From positions 24,248-88,247 of the forward strand of contig NZ_FUZT01000017.1 in the NCBI RefSeq assembly GCF_900167445.1: a DNA stretch of 64,000 nt, given 5' to 3'. The notes under the pieces are model-generated. The model worked only from the letters and a program-made list of their open reading frames with translations, was not told the DNA's origin and made no database searches. Numbering within the stretch: the stretch's first letter is position 1; each line of letters begins with the position of its first letter. Source of the DNA: Maledivibacter halophilus. Lineage in GTDB: Bacteria > Bacillota > Clostridia > Peptostreptococcales > Caminicellaceae. Position numbers and translations under genes: made by a program. Below are positions 36,592 through 44,304 of this stretch, one piece after another.

Positions 36592-37040
36592 TTTGTTATC
36601 CTCCGTAAAAAGTATAGGACTACATGTAACTTTTCCCTATTATATATTATAACATTGAAAGATTGCTTATTCAATTTAACAAAAGAAAATAATTTTAAAT
36701 ATATTAAGATATAAAGAATTTATTGTAACTTATTAAATTAATTTGTTGAGCTAATTCCCATATTAGAGATTTTAATATTTCCTCAAATATTTAATAAATA
36801 GTTTTTGGAAAAAAATAATATGTATGCATATTTAAATCTTATTATTTTGCAAACCATTTAAAAGGCTTGGAAATAAAACACATAGGCAGTCGTAAAATAA
36901 ACTAATCCTAGCCATACAAAATTGGAAAATATAAAATTTCTTAAAGAGAAATAATAAATGGGTATGGAAACAATATAAGGAATTATTTATAATAAATTAG
37001 TAGAAAGAATAAATAGCAGTTTAAAAGACAGGGGGCATCT
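36592..37040. other. Gene-free AT-rich spacer
   Basis: The first 60 bases should hold the promoter of the minus-strand NlpC/P60 gene (TATAAT-like text on the minus strand near 36640-36655). I looked for a WalR direct repeat here and found only a half site. The rest is AT-rich, with no ORF, repeat or strong hairpin. Confidence 0.5.
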
Positions 37041-37496
37041 ATGTCTTTGAATAAAAAATTAAAAAAAGAAAATAAGAAATACATATATATAAGGGATTGC
37101 GGTATGTGCTATTTTTGTGGCAAGAAATTGTTATTTAAGCAAATGAGCCTAGATCATTATTTTCCAAAAAGTAAAGGTGGACCAGATGATATATTTAATT
37201 TGGTTTGCAGTTGTAGAAAGTGCAATAAATATAAAAAGAGTTTTGTACCGGATGACTATAAGGAAGTGATGGTGTATTTATTTAAAAAAGCTGTTAAGGA
37301 TGGGAAAATATCTAAAGCAGGAGTAAAGTTGAAGAAAAAGGACTTAGCTTCAATAGCAAGTACAATTTTTAAAATAGAGGATATAGGAAAATATACAGTT
37401 TTTCAAAGTAATACCCATAGATTGTATATAAAGGACAATAAAATATATAAAGTGGCTAATATATGTACATTCAAAGTAAAAGATGAAGGATGGTAG
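37041..37496 (+). CDS. HNH endonuclease family protein
   Basis: This 151-residue protein has an HNH domain at residues 20-70: two zinc-binding CxxC pairs (CYFCGKK and CRKCNK) around LDHYFPKSKGGPDDIFNLV with the catalytic DH, N and H positions. The C-terminal 80 residues are lysine-rich and not recognised. Target and role are unknown. It ends 3 bases before rlmH and is probably cotranscribed. Confidence 0.82.
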   Translation: MSLNKKLKKENKKYIYIRDCGMCYFCGKKLLFKQMSLDHYFPKSKGGPDDIFNLVCSCRKCNKYKKSFVPDDYKEVMVYLFKKAVKDGKISKAGVKLKKKDLASIASTIFKIEDIGKYTVFQSNTHRLYIKDNKIYKVANICTFKVKDEGW

Positions 37497-37499
37497 AAA

Positions 37500-37979
37500 A
37501 TGAACATGACTATAATATCAGTAGGTAAGATAAAAGAAAAATACTTAAAAAATGCCATAGGTGAGTACAGTAAAAGACTGAGCAGATATTGCAAACTAAG
37601 TTTTATAGAAGTACCTGATGAGAGAGCTCCTGAAAATTTAAGTGAAACAGAAATCAAAAATATAAAGGATAAAGAAGGTAATATAATATTAAAAAATATC
37701 AAAGAAGGAGCTTATGTTATAGTCCTAGATATAAAGGGAAAAATGATGACTTCAGAAGAATTTGCCAAGAAGATAGATGATTTAGGTATACTGGGTAAAA
37801 GCAACATAGTATTTGTAATAGGAGGATCCTTAGGATTATCAAAAAAGGTTCTAGACAAATCAAATTTCAAATTGTCTTTTTCCCCAATGACTTTCCCACA
37901 CCAGCTAATGAAGGTGATTTTACTTGAGCAAGTTTATAGGGGATTTAGGATAAATAGGGGTGAACCGTATCATAAGTAA
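37500..37979 (+). CDS. rlmH: 23S rRNA pseudouridine1915 N3-methyltransferase RlmH
   Basis: This 159-residue SPOUT methyltransferase has the normal length and the conserved end YRGFRINRGEPYHK. The SAM-binding knot is FVIGGSLGLS near residue 106. It methylates pseudouridine 1915 in helix 69 of 23S rRNA. It is the last core gene before the island. Confidence 0.96.
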   Translation: MNMTIISVGKIKEKYLKNAIGEYSKRLSRYCKLSFIEVPDERAPENLSETEIKNIKDKEGNIILKNIKEGAYVIVLDIKGKMMTSEEFAKKIDDLGILGKSNIVFVIGGSLGLSKKVLDKSNFKLSFSPMTFPHQLMKVILLEQVYRGFRINRGEPYHK

Positions 37980-38003
37980 CGGCGGTTTTTTTGATGATAT
38001 ATT

Positions 38004-38065
38004 TACACATAAACCACCATGTGGAGACCGTCGTAGGAATACAGAGGAAAGAATCTATGAAATAG
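38004..38065 (+). other. Attachment-site-like sequence, left side of the island
   Basis: CATAAACC-AC-CATGTGGAGA (38009-38028) shares two identical blocks with 45850-45870. Read in frame, it gives HHVETVVGIQRK and a stop, similar to the C-terminus (HVETVVLM-like) of RlmD/RumA rRNA methyltransferases. The 3' end of rumA is a known integration site for serine-recombinase elements. No rumA body is present, so this is a remnant. Confidence 0.4.
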
Positions 38066-38196
38066 CTGTATTTACAAGGGCATTGGAGGATTTTAAGTTT
38101 GTGAAAAATGGGTGAGATTTTAAGAATAAAGTACCTATTGGAGAGCTTGAAATTTGCATTGCAGTGCGTACCTAGAAAAGTAGACATGTTATAAAT

Positions 38197-38237
38197 AAAA
38201 GACAGGATTTGATTGTACCGATCAAATCCTGTCTTTT
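38197..38237 (+). terminator. Strong terminator in the island
   Basis: This is a perfect 17-base stem (AAAAGACAGGATTTGAT with its inverse) around TGTACCG, ending in TTTTT. The gene it served is gone. Confidence 0.85.
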
Positions 38238-38290
38238 TGCGTTTAAAGGAAAAGAAATAATGAAAATTAATCAAGAAAGGGGTTTTGAAA

Positions 38291-38588
38291 ATGTGTAAGG
38301 TCATAGCAATAGCAAGTCAAAAAGGAGAAACAGCAAAAAGTACAACATGTAGAAATTTAACCGATTGTTTTGAAATTGAAAGTTCAGACAAATTATATAA
38401 ACCTATATCATCTAATGGAGAAAATTATTATGGATTAAGATTTACCAGGAAAAGAGGATTATATCATTATTAAAGAAGAGATTGACATATTACCTGCCAG
38501 CATATTGTTGTCAGATATTGAGATTAAGCTAGTATCAGTAATAAGCAGAGAATATATTCTTAAAACCATAAAAATTTCAAACATATAA
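38291..38588 (+). pseudogene. Broken ParA-family ATPase gene
   Basis: The first frame begins MCKVIAIASQKGETAKSTT, clearly derived from a ParA opening with QKGGVGKTTT, but the Walker A lysine/glycine pattern is destroyed. A different frame then continues the family: EEIDILPASILLSDIEIKL and SVISREYILK, which correspond to ParA DLLPANIxLSxLEVxL and SRETxLK. A frameshift plus a large deletion explains this. Such ParA genes are common in integrative conjugative elements. Confidence 0.75.
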
Positions 38589-39222
38589 AGCCAATTAAAG
38601 ATAAAACTAAAAAAATTGGTGAAATTTTATTAAGTAAAAAGATTATAAATGTAATTTAACAGTATGTAGGGCTGTAGATTCAGAAAATACTTGAACAGAA
38701 GATATTAAGTACTTTGAAAATTTATATCTATGCTTATGTATAGCTTATACCTGGATTATTATATTAGGAGCAAATTGTTCTAAAAATAAGAAAAGTAAAA
38801 TAATAGGAGCTGCTACAAAAAGAATAAAGAATAAAATGGCTAGAATATATAGCTTGTTTAGTAGTGGGATAATTTGGTTTAACAGATGTTATGATTCAAA
38901 TAGAAAAAAGTATAACTTAAAATTTGATTTTGTACTTTATGATATTTAGTATAGATGAAAATTAAATATATGAATTCAAGCTATATAGGAAAAGTATATT
39001 TATTTCTATTTCGATAAAATTTATATATTTATGATTATATGGATAATACTGCATATGTTGTTTATGTGAATATAAGGTAATATATATTTTTTATTCCTTA
39101 TTATCATATTTTACTGAGCTATCTGTTCTTTGAACAAGATAAATTAGGCAGAACTACATGGAAAGAGAATTCTAAAAATATTTTCTGTCGATAGCATGCC
39201 CAAAATTATAGATAAAAATATA
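38589..39222. other. Decayed, gene-free island DNA
   Basis: AT-rich sequence with stop codons in all frames and only very short open stretches. No family could be recognised. It is probably the residue of deleted element genes. Confidence 0.5.
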
Positions 39223-39277
39223 TTGACAATAAACATTTACGTGATTATAATATGAATATATTCATGAATGCATTCAT
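39223..39277 (+). promoter_or_regulatory. Consensus promoter with two tandem TetR-type operators
   Basis: TTGACA (39223-39228), 17 bases and TATAAT (39246-39251) form an ideal promoter. Directly after it are two perfect 14-base palindromes of one design, ATGAATATATTCAT (39252-39265) and ATGAATGCATTCAT (39264-39277), sharing two bases. They lie over the transcription start of an operon that encodes a TetR protein, so autorepression is very likely. Confidence 0.8.
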
Positions 39278-39297
39278 TATTGATAGGAGTTAGTAAA

Positions 39298-40293
39298 ATG
39301 ACAAAAAATAACTTTAAATATAAACTTTTCAATTTAATAATGGTATTATGTATATTGTTTTTCATATATACTGCTTATAAAAACGGGTTAAATTACATGC
39401 ACATATGTATACTTATGATAGTAGGTATATTCTTATATTTGAAAAGGTACGATATTATACCATATTTGTCACTACAACAACCAAAATTGATAAGCAAGGA
39501 AAATACTAAAATACCTAGTGATGAAAAGTGGTATGATGATTATTATACTATAAAATATATAGATGAAAGAACTATAGCGATAGGGGAACCTAGATATTGG
39601 CAAAGAAACTATAATTACTTAATAATGGGCGATGAAAAAGCAATACTATTTGATTCAGGCCCTGGAATAAGAGATATTACAAAGGTAGTAAATAAATTGA
39701 CGGATTTACCTGTAATAAATATGATAAGCCATTACCATTACGATCATGTTGGAAATATAGATAAATTTGATGAAGTTTACTTAGGAGAAAATCAAATTCA
39801 AAAACAAATAATAGGTAAGAATAATATGATAATACCGAATAAAAAGTCATTTTGGGGAGTATTTGAAGGTTTTAAACCAAAGCAATTTAGAGTAACTAAA
39901 GTAATAAGACATGGAGAAACAATTAATTTAGGGAATAGAATAATAAAAATTATTGAAGCTCCTGGCCATGATAATGAATCAATTGTATTATATGATGAAA
40001 AATTAAATCAATTATTTGCAGGAGATTATTTGGTTAAAAAAGGTCCCAATATAATGTGTAATACATATTTATTATCAACTAGTTTAAAAGACTATAAACA
40101 TTCCATAAAAGAGATCTTAAATCATGTAAAAACAGGTGTTATTATTCATGTAGCACATTCGGGAAATACTGAATCGGTAAATTTAAAATACAAAGATCTT
40201 GTTGATTTGGATAGTTTCTTGGATTCTGTTAAAAAAAACAACTTGATACCCAAGAAAAAAAATATCAATAAAGACCTTTTTATTTACTATTAA
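39298..40293 (+). CDS. Membrane-anchored metallo-beta-lactamase fold hydrolase
   Basis: This protein has about 331 residues. Two N-terminal membrane helices (about residues 12-30 and 38-54) precede an MBL domain with the metal motif SHYHYDHVG near 143, a further histidine in APGHDNESIVL and the later ligand aspartate in LFAGDYLV. The final histidine is in HVAHSGNTE. The substrate is unknown. The ATG at 39298 has TAGGAG before it. Partnered with TetR, it may deal with a toxic lactone or ester-like compound. Confidence 0.82.
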   Translation: MTKNNFKYKLFNLIMVLCILFFIYTAYKNGLNYMHICILMIVGIFLYLKRYDIIPYLSLQQPKLISKENTKIPSDEKWYDDYYTIKYIDERTIAIGEPRYWQRNYNYLIMGDEKAILFDSGPGIRDITKVVNKLTDLPVINMISHYHYDHVGNIDKFDEVYLGENQIQKQIIGKNNMIIPNKKSFWGVFEGFKPKQFRVTKVIRHGETINLGNRIIKIIEAPGHDNESIVLYDEKLNQLFAGDYLVKKGPNIMCNTYLLSTSLKDYKHSIKEILNHVKTGVIIHVAHSGNTESVNLKYKDLVDLDSFLDSVKKNNLIPKKKNINKDLFIYY

Positions 40294-40344
40294 GCACTAA
40301 AAAAGTTTTGCAAATTTGCAAAAATATTTAGTAAGGAGATAGAA

Positions 40345-40965
40345 ATGGTTAAAAAGAGAGAAGAAAAAAAGAAAATATATAAAAATAAAATCATAGAAGC
40401 AGCAAACGAAATTTTTCTGAAAAATGGATATAAAAACACTACTATAGAACAAATATCTAAAAAAGCTGGGGTTGGTATAGGAACTACGTATTTATATTTT
40501 AAGTCGAAGTCTGAACTTTATAGAGTTACTATTGAAGATAAATTAAATATTAAATATGCACAAAAATTTTTTGATGTTATAGATTATAATGAGAAACCAT
40601 CTATAGAAATTAGTAAGATATCATTTAACATAATGAATGTGTTTTTTCAATTAGATAAAAATATATTAAAAGATTATGTGTATTCTTTTATTACAAGTAA
40701 TATAGACGATCAAGATTTAATGTACAGTACATTCTTAAATTTTGATGATAATATTAAGATAGGATATAAAATAGTTTTAGAAAGATATGCACAAAAAGGA
40801 AAATTTAAAAGCAGTTTTGATATAATATTGTGTTCCGATATAATTTTTAATATTATTTTAAACTCATTTTTTAAATATATATTTCTAAATAATGCTGATA
40901 TAGATAAAATTTCAAAAGAAATAAATGAACATATAGTATATATTTTAAATCCATACGAAAAATAG
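40345..40965 (+). CDS. TetR family transcriptional regulator
   Basis: This 206-residue protein has an N-terminal TetR helix-turn-helix (residues 12-58: IIEAANEIFLKNGYKNTTIE, QISKKAGVGIGTTYLYFKSK) and a helical ligand domain without recognised identity. It follows the MBL gene by 51 bases with AAGGAG upstream. It likely binds the paired palindromes at 39252-39277 and so represses its own operon. Confidence 0.9.
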   Translation: MVKKREEKKKIYKNKIIEAANEIFLKNGYKNTTIEQISKKAGVGIGTTYLYFKSKSELYRVTIEDKLNIKYAQKFFDVIDYNEKPSIEISKISFNIMNVFFQLDKNILKDYVYSFITSNIDDQDLMYSTFLNFDDNIKIGYKIVLERYAQKGKFKSSFDIILCSDIIFNIILNSFFKYIFLNNADIDKISKEINEHIVYILNPYEK

Positions 40966-41025
40966 TTCATGTGAAAAGGAATGTGATGTTTTACAAAATG
41001 AGAGGTGAAGACTAAAAGATATGCA

Positions 41026-41064
41026 GTGCCTAGAATTTTGTGCAAAGTCCAAAATTTTTGGCAC
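41026..41064. repeat. Imperfect hairpin downstream of the TetR gene
   Basis: GTGCCTAGAATTTTG and CAAAATTTTTGGCAC pair with two mismatches over a 9-base loop. There is no T tract, so a terminator is only possible. Confidence 0.4.
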
Positions 41065-41133
41065 TATCCATGCTCTTAAGTAGAAATGACATCATTTTGT
41101 CTACAAAACTTATTGTCGTTAATAAGAAGCGAG

Positions 41134-41160
41134 AGGGTCAGGCTTTTATAATTTTATAAT
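41134..41160 (+). repeat. Left inverted repeat of the REP-associated transposase unit
   Basis: The 27 bases starting AGGGTCAGGCTTTTATAA match the reverse complement of 42061-42087 at 26 of 27 positions. The two copies bracket the transposase gene. Confidence 0.8.
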
Positions 41161-41208
41161 ATGTAATATAATTATAGTATAAAGGAATAGAAATAGGGAG
41201 AGATAAAA

Positions 41209-42075
41209 ATGGCAAGAAAACAACGAATACATTATGAAGGAGCACTATATCATGTTATATGTCGTGGGAATAATAGAGAATACATATTTGATAAAGAAGA
41301 GGATAAGAAGATATATTTAGAAACTATACTTAGATATAAAGAAAAGTATAAATTCAAATTATATGCGTATTGCATAATGGATAACCATGGCCATCTATTA
41401 ATTGAAGTAGGTAAAGTACCACTATCAAAGATAATGCAAGGAATACAGCAAGTATTTACAATGAAATACAATAAAAAGAATGGTAGAACAGGACACGTTT
41501 TTGAACAAAGATATAAAGCAATTTTATGCAATAAAGATGAATATCTTTTAAGCTTAATCCGATATATACATCAAAATCCTATGAGAGCTGGAATAAAAGA
41601 AAAACTTGATTACCAATGGAGCAGCCATAGGACTTATATTGAAAAGAATGCAAGTAGATTAGTAGATTATAAATATATACTAAGTATTCTATCAGAAGAT
41701 ATAAACAAGGCTATAAAAAAGTACGCTGAGTTGATAGAAGAAGAAATAGATAAAGAGGAAATGACAGAGGAAGAACTAAACAAGGGAATACGGCAAGATA
41801 GACAACCAAAGCAGCATGAGACTAAGAAATTAGACCATAAATATATAAAACAAAAAACCTGTGAGTATTATGGAGTTGAACCCAATGAATTATCTAAAAA
41901 AACAAGAAAGCAAAAAATAGTCAATGCCAGGAAAGCATTGATATTAATATCAAAGGAGTTTAGCGATATCAGTAATAAAGAACTAGCGAAAGAGTTACAT
42001 TTAGCTGAATCAACAGTTTCAAATATATTATCTGATGAGAACAATAAGAAATTAACCCAAATAATAAAATTATAA
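41209..42075 (+). CDS. REP-associated tyrosine (Y1/HUH) transposase with DnaA-like C-terminus
   Basis: This 288-residue protein opens MARKQRIHYEGALYHVICRGNN, the hallmark of TnpA_REP (RAYT) proteins. HUH metal ligands are in MDNHGHLLIE near 62-71. The likely catalytic tyrosine is in LIRYIHQNPMRAG. The last 70 residues (YYGVEPNELSKKTRKQKIV, then ISNKELAKELHLAESTVSNI) resemble the DNA-binding domain IV of DnaA, a known fusion in Firmicute RAYTs. Matching inverted repeats flank the gene, the right one overlapping its stop. It appears intact. Confidence 0.92.
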   Translation: MARKQRIHYEGALYHVICRGNNREYIFDKEEDKKIYLETILRYKEKYKFKLYAYCIMDNHGHLLIEVGKVPLSKIMQGIQQVFTMKYNKKNGRTGHVFEQRYKAILCNKDEYLLSLIRYIHQNPMRAGIKEKLDYQWSSHRTYIEKNASRLVDYKYILSILSEDINKAIKKYAELIEEEIDKEEMTEEELNKGIRQDRQPKQHETKKLDHKYIKQKTCEYYGVEPNELSKKTRKQKIVNARKALILISKEFSDISNKELAKELHLAESTVSNILSDENNKKLTQIIKL

Positions 42076-42087
42076 AAGCCTGACCCT
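42061..42087 (-). repeat. Right inverted repeat of the REP-associated transposase unit
   Basis: It matches 41134-41160 in inverted orientation (26 of 27). It includes the last 15 bases of the transposase gene. Confidence 0.8.
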
Positions 42088-42093
42088 TTTCAA

Positions 42094-42222
42094 TGTAATA
42101 AAAACTATCCATTATCAAAGCTTGAAGGTGATGTATTAATTGAAAGGATAGCAGAACTAAAGAAAGGCAGAGGATTAGACTGGGATAATCAATATAAAGA
42201 TAATTATGAGCAAGAGTGGTAG
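42094..42222 (+). pseudogene. 3' fragment of an unrecognised gene
   Basis: An open frame without a start reads CNKNYPLSKLEGDVLIERIA, continues ELKKGRGLDWDNQYKDNYEQ and stops at 42222. Its composition looks like real protein. It begins immediately beside the right transposase repeat, so the transposase unit may have cut the gene. The function is unknown. Confidence 0.4.
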
Positions 42223-42254
42223 AAAAAATTAATACTAAAAAATTTACGCCCAAC

Positions 42255-42294
42255 CCCCTTACTTTTTCCTTTATAAAGTGAGGGGGTTTTTATT
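42255..42294 (+). terminator. Terminator after the gene fragment
   Basis: CCCCCTTACTTT pairs with AAAGTGAGGGGG, followed by TTTTTA. Confidence 0.85.
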
Positions 42295-42489
42295 TTTAAA
42301 TTATATTTCTATCACAACAGCAAAAAAATCCGTAAAAATGCCTCCTAAATGACCTAAAGGATGAAGGGGATATTTTTCTCTTTCATATGCACATTGAAAA
42401 CTGAATATAAAAATATTTAAGCATGTTACTCCTATGACCCTAAGGGGAAAGCGACATAAGGGAAAACGCAGTGATGAGGTTAAAGCCTT

Positions 42490-42645
42490 TAGCGATAAAT
42501 TTTTGCCTTTAAATTATTCATATAGAATCGCAATAAATGTTTTATATTTTGATTCCTTGAATAGCCTTGAAACATTGGTTATTCAAAAAATCAAAATATA
42601 GATTTATAAATGCGTTCTATATAGAATAAATCGCCATGACCCATA
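42490..42645. repeat. Large imperfect inverted repeat (about 70-base arms)
   Basis: The left arm (42490-42566) and right arm (42577-42645) pair over most of their length. The core stem pairs TATATTTTGATT...TTGAATA with TATTCAA...AATCAAAATATA, and the outer parts pair ATATAGAA..CGCA with TGCG.TTCTATAT. The loop is about 10 bases (TTGAAACATT). No ORF is inside. Confidence 0.6.
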
Positions 42646-42656
42646 GGAGGCAAATA

Positions 42657-42744
42657 ATGATACTTCTACTCAGTCCTAACCAGTAGCCTGCCTGGAGGGG
42701 AGGAAAATACACGTCTATATTTGAGAGAGAATATAGAGGTCTTT
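42657..42744 (+). promoter_or_regulatory. Short leader peptide followed by attenuator-like hairpin
   Basis: A TAGGAGG site precedes a 9-codon frame MILLLSPNQ-stop (42657-42686). Then ACGTCTATATT and AATATAGAGGT form a stem (42711-42740) followed by CTTTTA. This arrangement resembles translation-coupled attenuators of resistance or element genes. What it once controlled is unclear. Confidence 0.4.
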
Positions 42745-42745
42745 T

Positions 42746-42850
42746 ATGAAGCAGACTAACTACCTGCTGCTTAAATATTTTAAAATCTTTGAAAAAAATA
42801 GAAAAAATAATTATAATAGAGACAACAAGATTTTTATGGGACATATGTGA
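42746..42850 (+). CDS. Possible 34-residue peptide after the attenuator
   Basis: ATG at 42746 opens MKQTNYLLLKYFKIFEKNRK and ends at 42850. The start lies at the foot of the upstream hairpin, with no good ribosome site outside it. It may be the truncated beginning of a lost gene. No family is recognised. Confidence 0.25.
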   Translation: MKQTNYLLLKYFKIFEKNRKNNYNRDNKIFMGHM

Positions 42851-42935
42851 ACTGTTGCATATTTTGCAACAACTGAGCTGGTACTAATTCTAGAGTTGAA
42901 TACATATAGGGAACAATGTGAAAGTAGGTGAACCA

Positions 42936-43949
42936 ATGGAAAATCAAGTAAATCAAAATAAAATAATTCTATATCAAACAGATGAAGGTAAAGTAAACGT
43001 TGATGTATATTTTTCAGAAGAAAATTTTTGGTTGACTCAAAAAACTATGGGAGAGTTATTTGATGTAGATACTAGAACAATCAATGAGCATTTAATGAAT
43101 ATATATAATACAGGAGAATTAACAAAGGATTCAACTATCCGGAAATTCCGGATAGTTCGGAAAGAAGGTAATCGCAACGTTAAGAGAGAATTAATGTTTT
43201 ATAATTTAGATGCTATTATTGCAGTTGGCTATAGAGTCAATTCAAAAAAAGCAACAAAATTTAGAATCTGGGCTACCAATACACTAAAAGAATATATCAT
43301 AAAAGGCTTTGTAATTAATGATGATATGATGAAAAATGGTAAACCCTTTGGAAAAGATTACTTTGATGAACTATTAGAACGCATTAGAGAAATCAGAGCA
43401 TCAGAACGTAGAGCTTATCAAAAAATAGCAGATGTATTTGAACAGTGTAGTAGTGATTATGATTCAAAATCCAATGAAACAAAAAAATTCTATGCCTTTG
43501 TACAAAATAAAATGCACTATGCTATAACTGGAAAAACTGCTGCTGAAATAATACATGATAGAGCAGATAGTAAACATCCTACAATGGGACTAACAACATG
43601 GAAAGCTTCACCAAATGACAAGATTATTAAAAGTGATATTAAAGTTGCTAAAAACTATTTAAATGAAAAGGAATTAGATAAACTTAATAGAATTGTAGTT
43701 ATGTACATTGATTATGCTGAATTCCAAGCATTAAACGAAAATGTTATGACTATGAAGGATTGGATTGAGATAACAGACGAATTTCTAAAATTTAATCGTC
43801 AAAAGGTGCTAACAAATGCAGGTACAATTAGTCATGCAGATGCAATGGAAAAAGCCAATAAAGAATATGATGAATTTAGAGTTAGACAAGACAGAGAATA
43901 TATATCAGAATTTGATAAAGTTATGGATAAATATTTAAAAGGAAAATAG
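42936..43949 (+). CDS. RhuM family protein
   Basis: This 337-residue protein has the RhuM family core: IILYQTDEGKVNVDVYFSEE, FWLTQKTMGELFDVDTRTIN (a helix-turn-helix-like segment), then FYNLDAIIAVGYRVNSKKAT and FRIWATNTLKEYIIKGF. RhuM proteins are frequent in genomic islands, and their function is unproven. The C-terminal half is helical. The ATG at 42936 is preferred because AAGTAGGTG lies upstream and contains the alternative start at 42918. A terminator follows. Confidence 0.85.
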   Translation: MENQVNQNKIILYQTDEGKVNVDVYFSEENFWLTQKTMGELFDVDTRTINEHLMNIYNTGELTKDSTIRKFRIVRKEGNRNVKRELMFYNLDAIIAVGYRVNSKKATKFRIWATNTLKEYIIKGFVINDDMMKNGKPFGKDYFDELLERIREIRASERRAYQKIADVFEQCSSDYDSKSNETKKFYAFVQNKMHYAITGKTAAEIIHDRADSKHPTMGLTTWKASPNDKIIKSDIKVAKNYLNEKELDKLNRIVVMYIDYAEFQALNENVMTMKDWIEITDEFLKFNRQKVLTNAGTISHADAMEKANKEYDEFRVRQDREYISEFDKVMDKYLKGK

Positions 43950-44062
43950 ACTTTGTATTTAGTTATCAAGCTTTACTTAATAGCTAAATACACAAAAGCA
44001 TAGGAATCGAATAACCATCGGTTATTTCTTCTTATTCAATAACCAACTAAATACGTGAACCT

Positions 44063-44107
44063 AATCCTCTTACTTTTTTTATAAAAGAAATAAGGGGATT
44101 TTTTATA
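44063..44107 (+). terminator. Terminator after the RhuM gene
   Basis: AATCCTCTTACTTTTTTTA pairs with the downstream AAATAAGGGGATT segment, followed by TTTTTTA. Confidence 0.75.
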
Positions 44108-44136
44108 CCCAAAAATAATCAAGGGGAGTGATACTA

Positions 44137-44304
44137 ATGAAAATAATTAGAGAATACAGTGGTAAAACCACCTTTGAAGATATACTAAAACTTTACCTTG
44201 AAAATATATCCAACAAAGTTATTGAAAATAGCAAAGAAGATAAATATAATAAAGATACAACTATCACACCTCATAATGAAAAAAATGAGGTGGTTGATGA
44301 ATGA
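44137..44304 (+). CDS. Small protein encoded before the serine recombinase
   Basis: This 55-residue frame starts MKIIREYSGKTTFEDILKLY and ends overlapping the recombinase start by four bases (ATGA), so the two are translationally coupled. GGGGAGTG precedes the ATG. Short proteins of this kind commonly precede large serine recombinases of integrative elements and may act as excision or accessory factors. The role here is inferred from position only. Confidence 0.6.
   Translation: MKIIREYSGKTTFEDILKLYLENISNKVIENSKEDKYNKDTTITPHNEKNEVVDE

Noticed and set aside
36592..36700. WalR box before the NlpC/P60 gene
   Set aside because: Only single TGTAAC or TGTTAT half sites occur; the required second hexamer 5 bases away is missing.
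42490..42645. CRISPR repeat pair
   Set aside because: Only two arms in inverted orientation with a short loop; no direct repeats, spacers or cas genes in the window.
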